Assembly (NCBI RefSeq): GCF_036417845.1
Contig: NC_089978.1
Coordinates: forward strand, 84,872,007 to 84,936,006
Source: Apteryx mantelli
Lineage: Eukaryota > Chordata > Aves > Apterygiformes > Apterygidae
Reading direction: 5' to 3'
DNA length: 64,000 nt
The position numbers were made by a program, and so were the translations under genes. The notes under the pieces were generated by a model. The model worked only from the letters and a program-made list of their open reading frames with translations. It did not search any database and had not been told where the DNA came from. The stretch's first letter is position 1. Each line of letters opens with the position of its first letter. Shown piece after piece: positions 1-11,200 of this stretch.

Positions 1-28
1 GGGGGAAATTGCAGCTTTGCTGACTTAC

Positions 29-2803
29 TCCTCTTCTGCTGCCTCTTCTCGGCCACGCGCACAAAGACACCGGCTGGCATCACATCGACAGTGCCTCTCA
101 TACAGCTCGGCAAAGGCACCCTCTGCCTCCCACGTGGGTTGTCTGCCGGGTTGAAGCCAAGCAAGGGCATGAGCCTCCCCTGCCCCTTAGGCTCATGCCC
201 CTCTTCTGTCTCATGGGCACAGGGCAAGGGCAGGAGAGAACCAACCTGAGGGGCACTCGGATGCCCAGGGAAGACATTTCCCACAGGAATGTCTCCCTGT
301 CTTTACACTGCAGGCACTGGAAGCAGAAGAAGCCTGCCCCGAGAGCCTATTGCTGCAAGAGAGGCACAAGCAGCGTGAGCGGGGCACTGCCCACTGCTTG
401 GCCACCTGCCATGCCCAAGGGGCGCGGGAAGGACCTCCTACCTGGATGCAGCCCTGGTGGAACCACGTGTGCGTACATGCAGGGCACACCAGAGTGTGGC
501 GGGAGAGCTTTTCCTCCACGGGCTCCAGACAAATGAGGCAGAAGGTCTCCCCATCCAGCTGCGCCTGCACTCTTTGCTCTGGGAGATGTTCCCGGCAGAA
601 GGACCTGGGCACAACATGGAAGGGGTGGGCAAGGTCAGGACGTGCAGAGTCATCCCGCCTTTCTCAACAAGACTATCCCAAAGGCTGCAGAGGCTGCCTG
701 CTCCCCAGGCAATGTATGCATGTGTCTCTTCCCATCCCTTTCCTGCTTCCCATGCATCTCCCACCCAAGGGCCCCAGCATGTTCTGCCTGAGGCCTGCGC
801 GTCCTCCCTCGGAGATGGGCTCTGGCGCACTCTCACCCAGGTGGGCACCTTATCTGCACAGTGGAGGCCTGACCAAGACCCTGGCTTTGCAGCCCACGGC
901 CAGGCATGCATCCCCAGCTCCCTGGGGGCCGAGATCAAGGGATTGCCAGGGCATGGCTGACGGCAGACCCTCCCACTCTGCTCCAGCACCCAGAGGAAGG
1001 AAAAGGGGGGGGCAATAAAGGAGCCCTGCACACCCTGGCTCTGCCTCTGGCAGGCTCAGTGCGGGGCACAGCAGGCAGCTGCTTCGTCCACTTGGCCAGT
1101 GCTGGCAGGAGGCCGACTGAGGCAAAGGCGGCCCAGCACCAGGCTCGTCAGCTCTTACCTGTACCGCCCAAAGAACTGCGAGATGCAGCCATCTTTGCAG
1201 CCGCACGGGAAGTGGAAGCTGCGCTTGCAGCCCTTCTGCCGGCAGCTAGTGATGGCCCCGCGCTCACCACAGACGTAGCAGAGCTGGAAAGAGCACAGCA
1301 ACCCCTCATCAGAGACATGCTCGGGGCCCCCCAAGGCCTGCCCACACCTTTGCCAAGGCTGCAGGGATGGGGACGCTGCGCAGTCGCGTCCTGCAGAGCC
1401 GCCTCAGGGACTGGACTTCCGGCTTCTCCTGGATCCTCTCTGGAGCTCCTGGGACTGACGGAAAACCCCAGGATTGCCTTCCCATGGGCCAGGCTGAGCC
1501 CGCACAAACCCATGCCACCACAAACCTCCCCACGCCCCTGCTAGCTCTTCATCTTCCGAGTTGTCTGCTTCACTGCACGCCTGATATCCGCCGGAAGGAA
1601 CTTGTCGGTTCCTGTCTCACTGGTGTGTCTCACAGGGAGCCTGCTGGCAAGATACTGAAACACACAAAGGTCCCAGACCTCATCAAGTCATGGAGGCATG
1701 GCTCATTGCTGGTGGCTGATGCTGAGACACTGGCGAGAGGGTTGGGGCAGGCCATGCTGCGCTGCCTGAGGCTGGGTGAGCTGCAATGCTCCTGGGCCTT
1801 CAAGCTGGTCCACAACAAGCAGTGCAAAGGCCTGGCGAGGTGGGAGCGTGGACTGTGCTGTGGGCAGGGAAGGCAGTGGCGGAGAGTGCCTGGGCGAGGG
1901 GCTGGGGGACACTGCTGCAGGCAGCGCTGGCCTGCTGGACCTTGCTGAGCTGAGCACACGCCGTGCTGGGGCGGACGAGAAGAGCCCGAGCAGAGCGCAG
2001 CAAAGGGACGCAGGGGGGGCAGGAGGTGTCGAGGAGGAGTCGACACCCACTGAGCTCTTGGGATGGGATTCCCCGCAGCCACAGACCCAGTCCCCTCCCC
2101 ATGGCCCGATCCTGCCCGGCTGGGCATGGAGATTGCAGGCTGCTGGGCTGGGGCACCAGAGGGAAGCTGCAGGCAGCCCCAGGGAGACTCACCAGGCAAG
2201 TCTCATGGGCATAGAGACCATCCTTCCGCCATTTCTCCCCATACCTCTCTGGGTCCGAATCGGCCCGGCAACACAGCACACAGGCTGGAGGGGGAGAGCA
2301 AAGGCCACAACCCCTGAGCGCCTCGCTGGGGCCTGGAGGGCTTCCCCCGCAAGGGTCTGCTCTGTCCCGGCTGGTCAAACGCCCTCCTGGTGCTGATTGC
2401 TGCCCCACGGCTCCCCAACAGCCCCACGCTGACCCAAAGGAGCCTCCTTCCCCGGCCTCCGGGGCTCCCATGCGCAACCTGCCCTCGCCTTCCCCTGGCC
2501 TCTCCCGACCCCTCTCACCCTTTCCCATGGAGGCCCTCGCTCTCAGCCAGCCCTGGCCAGCCCTGGCCTTTCCTCCCTGCACAGCCCTCCCTCCCTGCGT
2601 ATGCCTCCCCATGCCCCAGGCCTCGTGCGCAGCAGAGGATGGGCCCTGCCGCGGGGATGCTGTGCAGCTCCTGCCTCCCCGCGACCGCTCGCAGACGCAC
2701 ACCAGCCACCCTGCAAAGCCTTCGCCCGGCCGCGGGCTGCAGGGAGCTCGGGGGTCCCTCTGCTCTCACCCTCCTCCCTTGAGTCGGGGGCCTTGCGCTT
2801 CAT
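29..2803 (-). CDS. PHF7/G2E3-like multi-zinc-finger protein, seven 5' coding exons (partial at left edge)
   Basis: Seven exons can be chained on the minus strand with matching phases: 2803-2770 (ATG), 2284-2193, 1654-1553, 1283-1159, 604-442, 346-246 and 142-29, giving 243 codons before the window edge. Zinc ligands run in the order expected of PHF7/G2E3: an extended PHD module (C13, C16, H38-x2-C41, C78-x2-C81, C90, C95, H100, C103, C121, H124), a second RING/PHD-like module (C140-x2-C143, C158-x2-C161, H167, C170, C180, C183, C186), and the start of a third cysteine cluster (C224, C226, C231, C233). Known family members are nuclear: PHF7 is a testis histone-binding E3-type protein, and G2E3 carries a HECT domain that would lie outside this window. 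The start is an ATG at 2803 followed by KRKAPDSREE, joined by a phase-1 intron. Every donor checked is GT and every acceptor AG, except the donor after 1553, which reads AT. That lesion, plus the many PHF7-like copies in birds, leaves open a decaying paralogue. The 5' UTR exon was not determined. Family assignment is from remembered patterns, not a search. Confidence 0.82.
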
Positions 2804-3270
2804 GGCGCACACAAGGCGGGTCGACAGCAAGTGGCCAGAAAAGTCCTGCCCCAGCCGCGCCAGGGTCTCTGCTTCAGACACTTGTTCGCCGACCCTGTGG
2901 GAGCAGCGGGACCAGGGTGACTTTCCAGCCCAGCCCCAGCACCCCGAGGCATGGGGCCCTGCTCCTGCCGCGGCAGCCCCCCGCAAGCCCCTTCCTCCCC
3001 TGCCCTGGGGCTCTCCTGCCTCTGGCCCAGGCTGTGACTCACCGTGTGTGCCGCAGGGGCCGGAGCAGGGCAGGCCCCAGGGCAGCGGGGCTGCGGCCCT
3101 CGAGCTCAGTGGGGTTGGAGCAGCGCCCCGTGCCCAGCCCTGCGCGGGGCAGCAGCACCTCCCCTGCACTCACCTGTCACGTGCTCAGAGGCGCTGCCTC
3201 CAGCCTGGGGCTGCCCACGCCCTGTGGCCCTTTTTGTACAGCCTGGGCCACCCGCATCACCCACTGCCAC
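2804..3270. other. GC-rich upstream flank of the PHF7-like gene
   Basis: This stretch lies between the PHF7-like start codon and the minisatellite. It is GC-rich with many CAG/CTG-type words. The minus-strand frame immediately before the ATG stays open back to a pyrimidine-rich AG near 2899, so the first exon may begin there as 5' UTR. No TATA box or clear transcription start was recognised. Confidence 0.35.
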
Positions 3271-3534
3271 TGTGACATGCCACCGCTGCCAAGGTGACAC
3301 TGACCACTGCTGTGACATGCCTCCACCACCAGGGTGACACTGACCACCACTGTGACATGCCTCCACTGCTGCCAGGGTGACACTGACCACCACTGTGACA
3401 TGCCACCACTGCCGTGGTGACACTGACCACCACTGTGACATGCCTCCACCACCAGGGTGACACTGACCACTGCTGTGACATGCCTCCACTGCTGCCACGG
3501 TGACACAGACCATCACTGTGACACGCTACTGCCA
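3271..3534. repeat. Minisatellite, 40/43-bp unit, about 6.5 copies
   Basis: Units begin TGTGACATGCC and end GACACTGACCACYRC. Boundaries are 3271-3310 (40), 3311-3350 (40), 3351-3393 (43), 3394-3433 (40), 3434-3473 (40), 3474-3516 (43) and a partial copy from 3517. The 43-bp units carry an extra three bases in the middle (CTGCTGCC in place of CACC). Units 2-3 and 5-6 form a repeated 40+43 pair, suggesting expansion by a higher-order step. Long minus-strand open frames over this block arise from the repeat and are not called as genes. Confidence 0.95.
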
Positions 3535-4309
3535 CTCCCGGGGAGGACAAAAGGCTGGAACCAAAGGCCTCGGCTCCCCCCCAGGGGGAGGTACCTGCCA
3601 CTTCTTCCCTTGGGTCAACCCTCTCCTTATCCTGCTGACACAGAAGTTGGACAAAGAACCCTTTTTGGCCCTCTTCCGGAAAATCCAGCACACAGCTAGC
3701 GCCTGCTTTACCAGCCTTATGCCCACTTTTGGCCACTCAAGCAGTTCCTGAGGAGAAGCAGACAGCCAAAACTGTTGGTTTTCCATAAGATCTCATCCCA
3801 GACTGAGCAGCAACCCTTGAGTAAAGAGAGAACAAAGGAATCAACTCTGCCCAAAGGACTCCACCGTTTTTGCCTGCGCACCTCACACTCTTTCTTTCCT
3901 TTCAGGCAGATGTTTTCCAAAATACCCTGCGCAGCTATTTCAGACCTTCTGTCTCCTCACTGTTCTGGGTCCATGGATCACCTCTTGCAAATCCACTCCT
4001 ATGTTACTTTGATTTGTTCTTGTTCCATTGGACACTTCAAGTTGAGGCAGGAACATTTGGAAAGAGGAAGACAAGCGGGCCCAGGTCAAGGGGGCTCCCC
4101 CCATATTGCACGAGGAAGCTCTTCTGTGGCCCAGCACTGGTCCATCGAGACCAAAGCGTCAGTAATGATAATCATATAGTAAGAATACAGTTCAAAACTG
4201 GTCTCCACACAGCGCTCAGTTTCCAGCCCTTCTCTATCTCCCCGTTCCCCTGTTCCTCTGGCTCTGAAGGTGAGGAGTTTCAGTCTGGAGGTGGTGAAGG
4301 GAGGTGTGT
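3535..4309. other. No gene recognised between minisatellite and CR1 fragment
   Basis: Unique-looking sequence of moderate GC. Only short open frames without recognisable domains are present. I see no splice-supported exon, RNA gene or long repeat here. Confidence 0.5.
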
Positions 4310-4945
4310 TACAGCAAGAAGCTGAGGAAAGGGGGCAGGAAACCTGCATGGATGAAGAAGGAGCTCTTGGCAGAACTCAAACAGAAGAAGGAAGTTTACA
4401 GAAGATGGAAGCAGGGGGCACACTTGGGAGGAATATAGGAACATTGGCCAAGTGTGCAGGGATGGGACTTGGAAGGCCAAGGCCCATTTAATCTGTCAAG
4501 AGATGTCAAGGACAGCAAGAAGAGCTTCTTGAAATACATGAGTAACAAAAGGAAGACTAGGGAAAATGTGGGCCCACTAATGAATAGGGCAGGTGCCCTG
4601 GTGATGAAGGATACAGAGAAGGCCGAGATACTGAATGCCTTCTGTGCTTCAGTCTTTCCTGCTAAGACGAGCCCTCCGGAATCTCAGACCCTGGAGACCA
4701 GGAGAAAGTGTGGACAAAGGAAGACTTTCCCTTGGTTGAGGAGGATCGGGTGGGAGATCATTTAGGCAAACTTGACACCCATGAGTGCATGGGCCCTGAT
4801 GGGATGCACCCTCGAGTGCTGAGGGAGCTGGCAGATGTCATTGCTAGGCCACTCTTGATCATCTTTGAAAGGTCATGGTGGTCAGGAGAGGTGCCTGAGA
4901 ACTGGAAGAAAGCAAATGCCACTCCAGTCTTCAAAAAGGGCAAGA
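4310..4945 (+). mobile_element. CR1 LINE fragment, ORF2 linker between endonuclease and reverse transcriptase
   Basis: Plus-strand reading gives CR1 ORF2 words in order: KELLAELKQKKEVYRRWKQG near 4352, KRKTRENVGPL near 4549, VEEDRVGDHLGKLDTHE near 4735, GPDGMHPRVLRELAD near 4793 and [15 protein letters not shown] near 4901. It is broken by frameshifts and a stop. It corresponds to roughly 6310-6960 of the neighbouring minus-strand CR1, so the two form an imperfect inverted repeat. The match ends exactly where the 3' tail of the minus-strand CR1 begins (4945/4946), consistent with the longer CR1 having inserted next to or into this fragment. No continuation of this copy is visible beyond 8208. 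Confidence 0.93.
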
Positions 4946-5350
4946 CTCACAGAATCACAGAATCGCAGAATGGTTGAGGTTGGAAGGGACCTCTGGAGAT
5001 CATCTAGTCCAACCCCCCTGCTCAAGCAGGGTCACCTAGATCACGTTGCACAGGATCGCGTCCAGGTGGGTTTTGAATATCTCCAGAGAAGGAGACTCCA
5101 CAACCTCTCTGGGCAACCTGTTCCGGTGCTCTGTCACCGTCACAGTGAAGAAGTTTTTTCTCATGTTCAGATGGAACTTCCTGTGTTTCAGTTTGTGCCC
5201 TTTGCCTCACGTCCTGTCGCTGGGCACCACTGAAAAGAGTCTGGCTCCATCCTCTTGACACCCTCCCTTAAGATATTTGTATCTTAATTAGTATTAATAA
5301 GATCTTCTCTTCTCCAGGCTAAACAGGCCCAGCTCTCTCAGTCTTTCCTC

Positions 5351-7791
5351 CTAAGAGAGATGCTCCAGACCCCTAATCATCTTTGTAGCCCTTTGCTGGA
5401 CTTGCTCCAGCAGTGCCACATCCCTCTTGTACTGGGGAGCCCAGAACTGGACACAGTACTCTAGATGGGGCCTCACCAGGGCTGAGGAGAGGGAGAGGAT
5501 CACCCCTCTCCACCTGCTGGCAACACTCTTCCTGATGCACCCCAGGATACCATTGGCCTTCTTGGCCACAAGGGCACATTGCTGGCTCATGGTCAACTTG
5601 CCACCAACACTCCCAGGTCCTTCTCTGCAGAGCTGCTTTCCAGCAGGTCAATCCCCAACCTGTACTGGTGCATGGGGTTATTCCTCCCTAGGTGCAGGAC
5701 CCTGCACTTGCCTTTGTTGAACTTCATGAGGTTCCTCTCTGCCCAGCTCTCCAGCCTGTCCAGGTCCATCTGAATGGCAGCACAGCCCTCTGGCATATCA
5801 GCCACTCCTCCCAGTTTTGTATCATTGGCAAACTTGCTGAGGGTGCACTCTGTCCCTTCATCCAGGTCATTGATGAAGAAGTTGAACAAGACTGGACCCA
5901 GTACTGACCCCTGGGGGACACCACTAGCTACAGGCCTCCAACTAGACTCTGCACCGCTGATCACAACCCTCTGAGCTCTGCCATTCAGCCAGTTCTCAAT
6001 CCACCTCACTGTCCACTCATCCAGCCCACACTTCCTGAGCTTGTCTATGAGGATGTTATGGGAGACAGTGTCAAAAGCCTTGCTGAAGTCAAGGTAGACA
6101 ACATCCACTGCTCTCCCCTCATCTACCCAGCCAGTCATTCCATCATTGAAGGCTTTCAGATTGGTTAAGCATGATTTCCCCTTGGTGAAGCCATGCTGAC
6201 TACTCCTGATCACCTTCTTGTCCTCCACATGCTTGGAGATGGCCTCCAGGATGAGCTGCTCCATCACCTTTCCAGGGATGCAGGTGAGGCTGACCGGCCT
6301 GTAGTTCCCCGGGTCCTCCTTCTTGCCCTTTTTGAAGACTGGGGTGACACTGGCTTTCTTCCAGTCTTCAGGCACCTCTCCTCTTCTCCGTGACCTTTCA
6401 AAGATGATGGAGAGCGGCCTAGCAAGAGCATCTGCCAGCTCCCTCAGCACTCATGGGTGCATCCCATCGGGGCCCATGGATTTGTGGGTGTCAAGTTTGC
6501 TTAAATGATCTCTAACCCGATCCTCCTCCACCAAGGGAAAGTCTTCCTTTCTCCAGACTTTCTCTCTTGTCTCCAGGATCTGGGGTTCCTGAGGGCTGGT
6601 CTGGGCAGCAAAGACTGAAGCAAAGGCGGCATTCAGTAACTCTGCCTTCTCTGCATCCTTCGTCACCAGGGCACCCACCCCATTCAGCAATGGGCCCACA
6701 TTTTCCCTAGTCTTCCTTTTGCTACTGGTGTATTTGAAGAAGCCCTTCTCGTTGTCCTTGACATCTCTCACCAGATTTAATTCCAAATGGGCCTTGGCCT
6801 TCCTCGTCTCATCCCTGCATACTCTGACAACGTTCCTATATTCCTCCCAAGTGCTTTCTCCCTGCTTCCACTTTCTGTAGACTTCCTCCTTCTGTTTGAG
6901 TTCTGCCAGGAGCTCCTTGCTCATCCATGCAGGTCTCCTACCTCCTTTGCTTGACTTCCTACTCATAGGGATGCACCGCTCTTGAGCCTGGAGGAAGTGA
7001 TGTTTGAATAGTAACCAGCTCTCTTGAACACCCCTTCCTTCTAGGGCTCTAACCCATGGGATTCCTCCAAGTAGGTCCCTGAAGAGGCCAAAGTTTGCTC
7101 TCCTGAGGTCCAGGGTTGCGATCCTACTTAGTGCCCTGCTTCCTCCTCGCAGGATCCTGAACTCCACCATCTCATGGTCACTGCAGCCAAGGCTGCCCCC
7201 AACCTTCACATCTCCAACCAGTCCTTCTTTGTTTGTTAGTACGAGGTCCAGCAGCACACCTCTCCTTGTTGGTTCCTCCACCACCTGTGTCAAGAAGTTA
7301 TCATCAGTGCTCTGCAGGAACCTCCAGGACTGTTTGTGCCTGGCTGTGTTGTCTTTCCAGCAGATATCGGGGTGGTTGAAGTCCCCCATGAGAACCAGGG
7401 CCTGGGATCGTGAGGCTACTTCCAGCTGTCTGTAGAAGGCCTCATCGACTTCCTCTTCCTGATCAGGTGGCCTGTAGTAAACACCCACAACAGTGTCACC
7501 CCTGCTAGCCTGCCCTTTAATCCTTACCCATAAGCTCTCAACTCGCTCTTCATCCACCCCTAGGCACAGCTCGATACATTCCAGTTGCTCTCTCACATAA
7601 AGAGCAACTCCACCACCTCGCTTTCCTGGCCTGTCTTTCCTAAAAAGCAGGTAGCCATCCATGACAGCACTCCAGTCATGCGAGCTATCCCACCATGTCT
7701 CTGTAACTGCAATGAGATCACGGCCCTGCGACTGCACACAGATCTCTAGTTCTTCCTGTTTATTCCCCTTGCTGCATGCATTGGTGTACAG
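5351..7791 (-). pseudogene. CR1 ORF2: endonuclease plus reverse transcriptase, inactivated
   Basis: The endonuclease spans about 7791-7145, with blocks LYTNAC, VTETWWD, VGVYYRPPD, LMGDFNHPD and GCSDHEMVEF containing the expected acidic, Asn and Ser-Asp-His residues. The reverse transcriptase follows: [18 protein letters not shown] near 6305, motif [10 protein letters not shown] near 6096, [15 protein letters not shown] near 5925 and motif [10 protein letters not shown] near 5832. Lesions: a TGA at 6453-6451 after GMHP, in place of a likely CGA Arg codon; the first Asp of the catalytic FADD box reads Asn (AAT at 5826-5824); and a small deletion near 5598 shifts the frame after KDLGVLV. The thumb-side frame resumes as [19 protein letters not shown] and [16 protein letters not shown]. 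In a living element this protein nicks DNA and primes reverse transcription at the target. Confidence 0.95.
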
Positions 7792-7928
7792 GCGTTTCAG
7801 AGAGGTGATCGAGCATGCAGGTTTCCCAGGAGGGATACAAGAGGATCCTCCATAGCCACATCCCATGCTCACTTCCCTGGCTGCATTCACCTGCTGGAGG
7901 CGTCCCGACTTGAGCTGTCTTTTGCCAA

Positions 7929-8208
7929 CTACCCTGGCACTATAACTCTCCCCTTCCCCCATCTTTCCCAGTTTAAAGCCCTCCTTACCAGGTTGGCCAA
8001 CCTGTTGGCAGACACGCGTGCCCCACTTAGTGAGGTGGATCCCATCTCTCCCAAACGGTCGTCGATCTTCAAACAGGGTCCCATAGTTGTAGAAACCAAA
8101 ACCCTGTTGCCAACACCGGCGGCGCAGCCAGTTGTTAACTTGGAAAATCTGTCTCCTCCTCCTCTCATCCATCCCCCTCACTGGCAGGATTGAGGAGAAA
8201 AGGGCCTA
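7929..8208 (-). pseudogene. CR1 ORF1 C-terminal remnant (SGNH/esterase-type domain tail)
   Basis: The minus-strand frame shows NNWLRRRCWQQGFGFYNYG and then GRDGIHLTKWG. The D-G-I-H box has the form of the terminal catalytic Asp-x-x-His block of SGNH/GDSL-type esterases found in CR1 ORF1. Only the last part of the domain is present because the element is 5'-truncated. After TKWGTRV the family-like tail (ANRLANLVRRALN) continues in a different frame, so a one-base indel near 8013 has shifted the reading frame. As a result the esterase tail runs open into the ORF2 frame, producing an artificial fused frame up to 8181. Confidence 0.75.
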
Positions 8209-11200
8209 TTACCTTATACTATTATCTGCATGTTACATGTGCTGGGCTTTGTATATTTGATATTTCTTTCACACACATATCAGGTTCTTTTAATAGTAGT
8301 GCTTTGGAGATGATCTGGCTAAGTGCCACCATCAGCCTCTTGCTAGGTTGTTCTCTGGGGTTCCTGTCATTAAATCTGTATGCATTTTAAGTTCTAAATA
8401 GGCTGCTGCTCTCCCCCATAGGAATCAAGGTGAATTGAAGCAATGCCTACTGGAAGAGTAGAAGAAGAAATGCCAGCTGGAAAAGGGGTCTGAAAAGAGA
8501 GAAATAGAGATAAAATTATTATGAAATTGAGAAACTGCCTTAGCAACATCCTCATCTGCTGGACAGGAATAGAACCTGGTTGCTTGGTCTTTCAAATGGC
8601 TGAACTCCTGAATTAGAGAGTTATGGCTTTCCGTTGGAGAGATGGAATTGACAGGGATGTGCTTTTGAGACACACTAGAAATTAAACATGGATTTTGAAG
8701 TTCAGACTCTGTATCCAATAATTATTCCTCCTGCTAAAGGGAAGGTCTTACAAGAGCTTCCCCTGGTGCTTAAGAGGACCTTGGTGGTTTTGTTCCACTG
8801 TGACTGTAAAGAGGTTTTAACCAGTAGTTCAGACAGGTGGAGATATTTACTCTTGGGGATTGACTGGAGTTTGCCCGGAGTGGTGAGAGATGAATTAGGA
8901 GAGGTACCCTTCCCACCACTTTCACTGCAGTGAGGAAGTCTAGGAAAAGAGAAGAGAGTGCTCCCCCTCAGCCCCCTACAGATCAGGGATGGAGCTAGCA
9001 AGCAAGTACTGAGGACAATGCTATGATAAGGGTCTCAGCACCTTCTGCTTTCAGCATCTGTGGTGCCAGAGGCACTGAATTTTTTCCCGGTCATCTAGAT
9101 TAGTCCCTATCATTTGCTCTGCTGGCTACTGAGTGTCTGAGCAGCATTTCATACCCTACTTGTGGGAGAAAAACAGGAATGCAGGAGCAGAGAGCAGTAA
9201 GAGAGCAGAGTCAGATCACTGAAAAGACTGTTGTGGGGCAGGGATACAAGCTACGTAGGAGCTGTGAGAGAAACTTCTGTGAAAAAGAAAATGATAGAGC
9301 AGGACCATAGGTGAACTAAAAATGACTGAAGTCAGAGAAATGCAGGGAAGTGTTTAGCTAGATCCTCAGAGATCCAAAGTATGAGTGACACTGAGAAAAA
9401 TGCATTGCTATGCATATTGATTTAATTCCATGCAGCTTTATGCTGATGGTAACAGTGGGAGAGGTAGTGTAGGTGTTTTTCCTATGTTAAGTATACATTC
9501 AGATGTTATTTCAAGCCTTGCAAAGTGTGACTACTAAGGCATTTGACATTCTAAAGGCTTCTCAGCTAAGAAGTATAAATTTTTTTTTCTCCAATTTTAT
9601 TTCTGAAAACAGAAATGAAAATAAGTCTGAAAAATCAACAAACACAAGATGAAACTTTTTTTCTTCACTTCAAATACTATAATTTTGGGCACACTATCAG
9701 AAAAAAAATCCACAATGGTACTTGAGACACTCTTGTACATTTTCTAGCATTGAAAAGTGAAGTTTTATGTCATTCCACACTTTAAAAGCCTGGCAAGAAG
9801 AAAGTTAAACTAGCTAAATGTGATTTTTAATATGGTACCTTAAAGTTTCAGCAATATAAACTATTGGTATGTTTTATTCCAGTAGGATGTGATATCATCT
9901 CGTAATAAAGTGAATAATTCTGTTAAACTGAAGGGCCTTTCACAGACCAGAGTCAATGCCAGGAATGACAGTTTCTGCAACGTAACACAAGACATTAGTG
10001 TGGTTAATTACTATCAGTGTATTTACCATGAAAAAGCTTTAGCTGTGGCCATGCTGTAGAAACAGATCTCATTTTGCTAGACACAAATTATGCAAGTAAT
10101 ACGGATAGACTAAAAGAGCTATTGAAGGGAAGAAACTACAGTATGGCAGCTCTTTTTCTTCTTCTAAACAAGATTTAACTGCTGTTGACAGGGAAAGTAT
10201 AGGACATCTTTCTAGAGCAGGTCAGTGTAGTAAAACACACTTGTGAAGGGCAAATAACTAGTCTCTTTAAAGTGCTCTATAAAGGCACTTCTACACTCCA
10301 GAGATTCATGTTTATGCTATAATACTGCAGGTGTAGATGACCTGAAGAAGAATATTCTCAGTGGAACAAGGGAGCACTGATGCATTTATTTTGTCAGTGA
10401 TTTTCTGTATTTTCTTTGCTGGGAGTAGAGAGCAATCCCCGAATAAGGGCTTTCTCTATGACAATGCAGCTGTTCTTCTGATATGTTCCTGCAAGGAATT
10501 CATAATCTGGTATTTATGATATCACAGTCTGTTGCACTGGGTTGACTAACCCAGTCATGTCACACGCTCTACGATACGGCTTTCGGAGCAAGAGCAAGCC
10601 TCGAAATGAGTAGTATGGCTTCCCTGTTCGCATTCAACAGCTGGTGAAAAAGCTAAAGTAATGAAGACCAAAGTACCGATATATAATGACAAAAACCAAC
10701 AACCACGGCTGCTCTTCAGACACAAGGGTTCTCAGCAAAGGTGCTAAGGAAGAACTTCATTTTTCCCCTGGAATGCCTGGGCCACTGGAATCAAAACAGG
10801 ACCAAAAGCAGGCCGCGGCATTGCTGAGACTTAGCTTTGTGGCACAGCAGTGCAAATGAAAATGTGGTGCTATGCTCAGGATGATCGGGTATAACAAAAA
10901 CTTCTTTCTTGTCCCTAGGGCAGGGTGATCTGACATCACTGAAAATCTGAAATTTGTTAACAGATATATAGAAAATTGAGAGTCAGTCATAAATAGCGGT
11001 ATCTTCCCTCTTATAATAATTGGGTAATGTCATTTTTGTTTCTGTTTTACAGTCCATTTCAGATTTATATTCTACAGTCTTGTAGGAAGGATTATTCTGT
11101 TTAAAGCAACTCAATAAACTTTTGTGTTATGAGCTCATTTCAGCCATTGCAGCCTACCTAGCTGAGGCTTTAGTTCAGCCTCACCATTTTGCATGAAAGG

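Larger units (their letters stand above)
4946..8208 (-). mobile_element. Long 5'-truncated CR1 LINE (ORF1 tail, ORF2, 3' UTR)
   Basis: Read on the minus strand, the element starts near 8208 inside ORF1 (frame reading LFSSILPV), passes through an apurinic-type endonuclease and a reverse transcriptase, and ends at 4946 with the CR1 3' signature of repeated ATTCTGTG-like octamers. The 3' UTR covers about 4946-5350 and carries the familiar bird CR1 end: on the plus strand, AATGGTTGAGGTTGGAAGGG near 4969. It is far longer than typical heavily truncated bird CR1 copies, about 3.26 kb. Coding lesions (see the ORF entries) make it non-autonomous. No target-site duplication is expected for CR1 and none was found. 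Confidence 0.97.

Noticed and set aside
195..1206. Several 100-220-codon frames on both strands in the left end
   Set aside because: They are shadows of, or run through introns between, the PHF7-like exons; only the phase-matched exon chain has zinc-ligand patterns.
3106..3736. Overlapping minus-strand frames with repeated CHSGGQCHPG-like peptides
   Set aside because: They arise from the minisatellite; there is no conserved domain and several frames are open at once.
6451..8181. 576-codon minus-strand frame as a host gene
   Set aside because: It is CR1 ORF2 fused to an ORF1 remnant by a frameshift.
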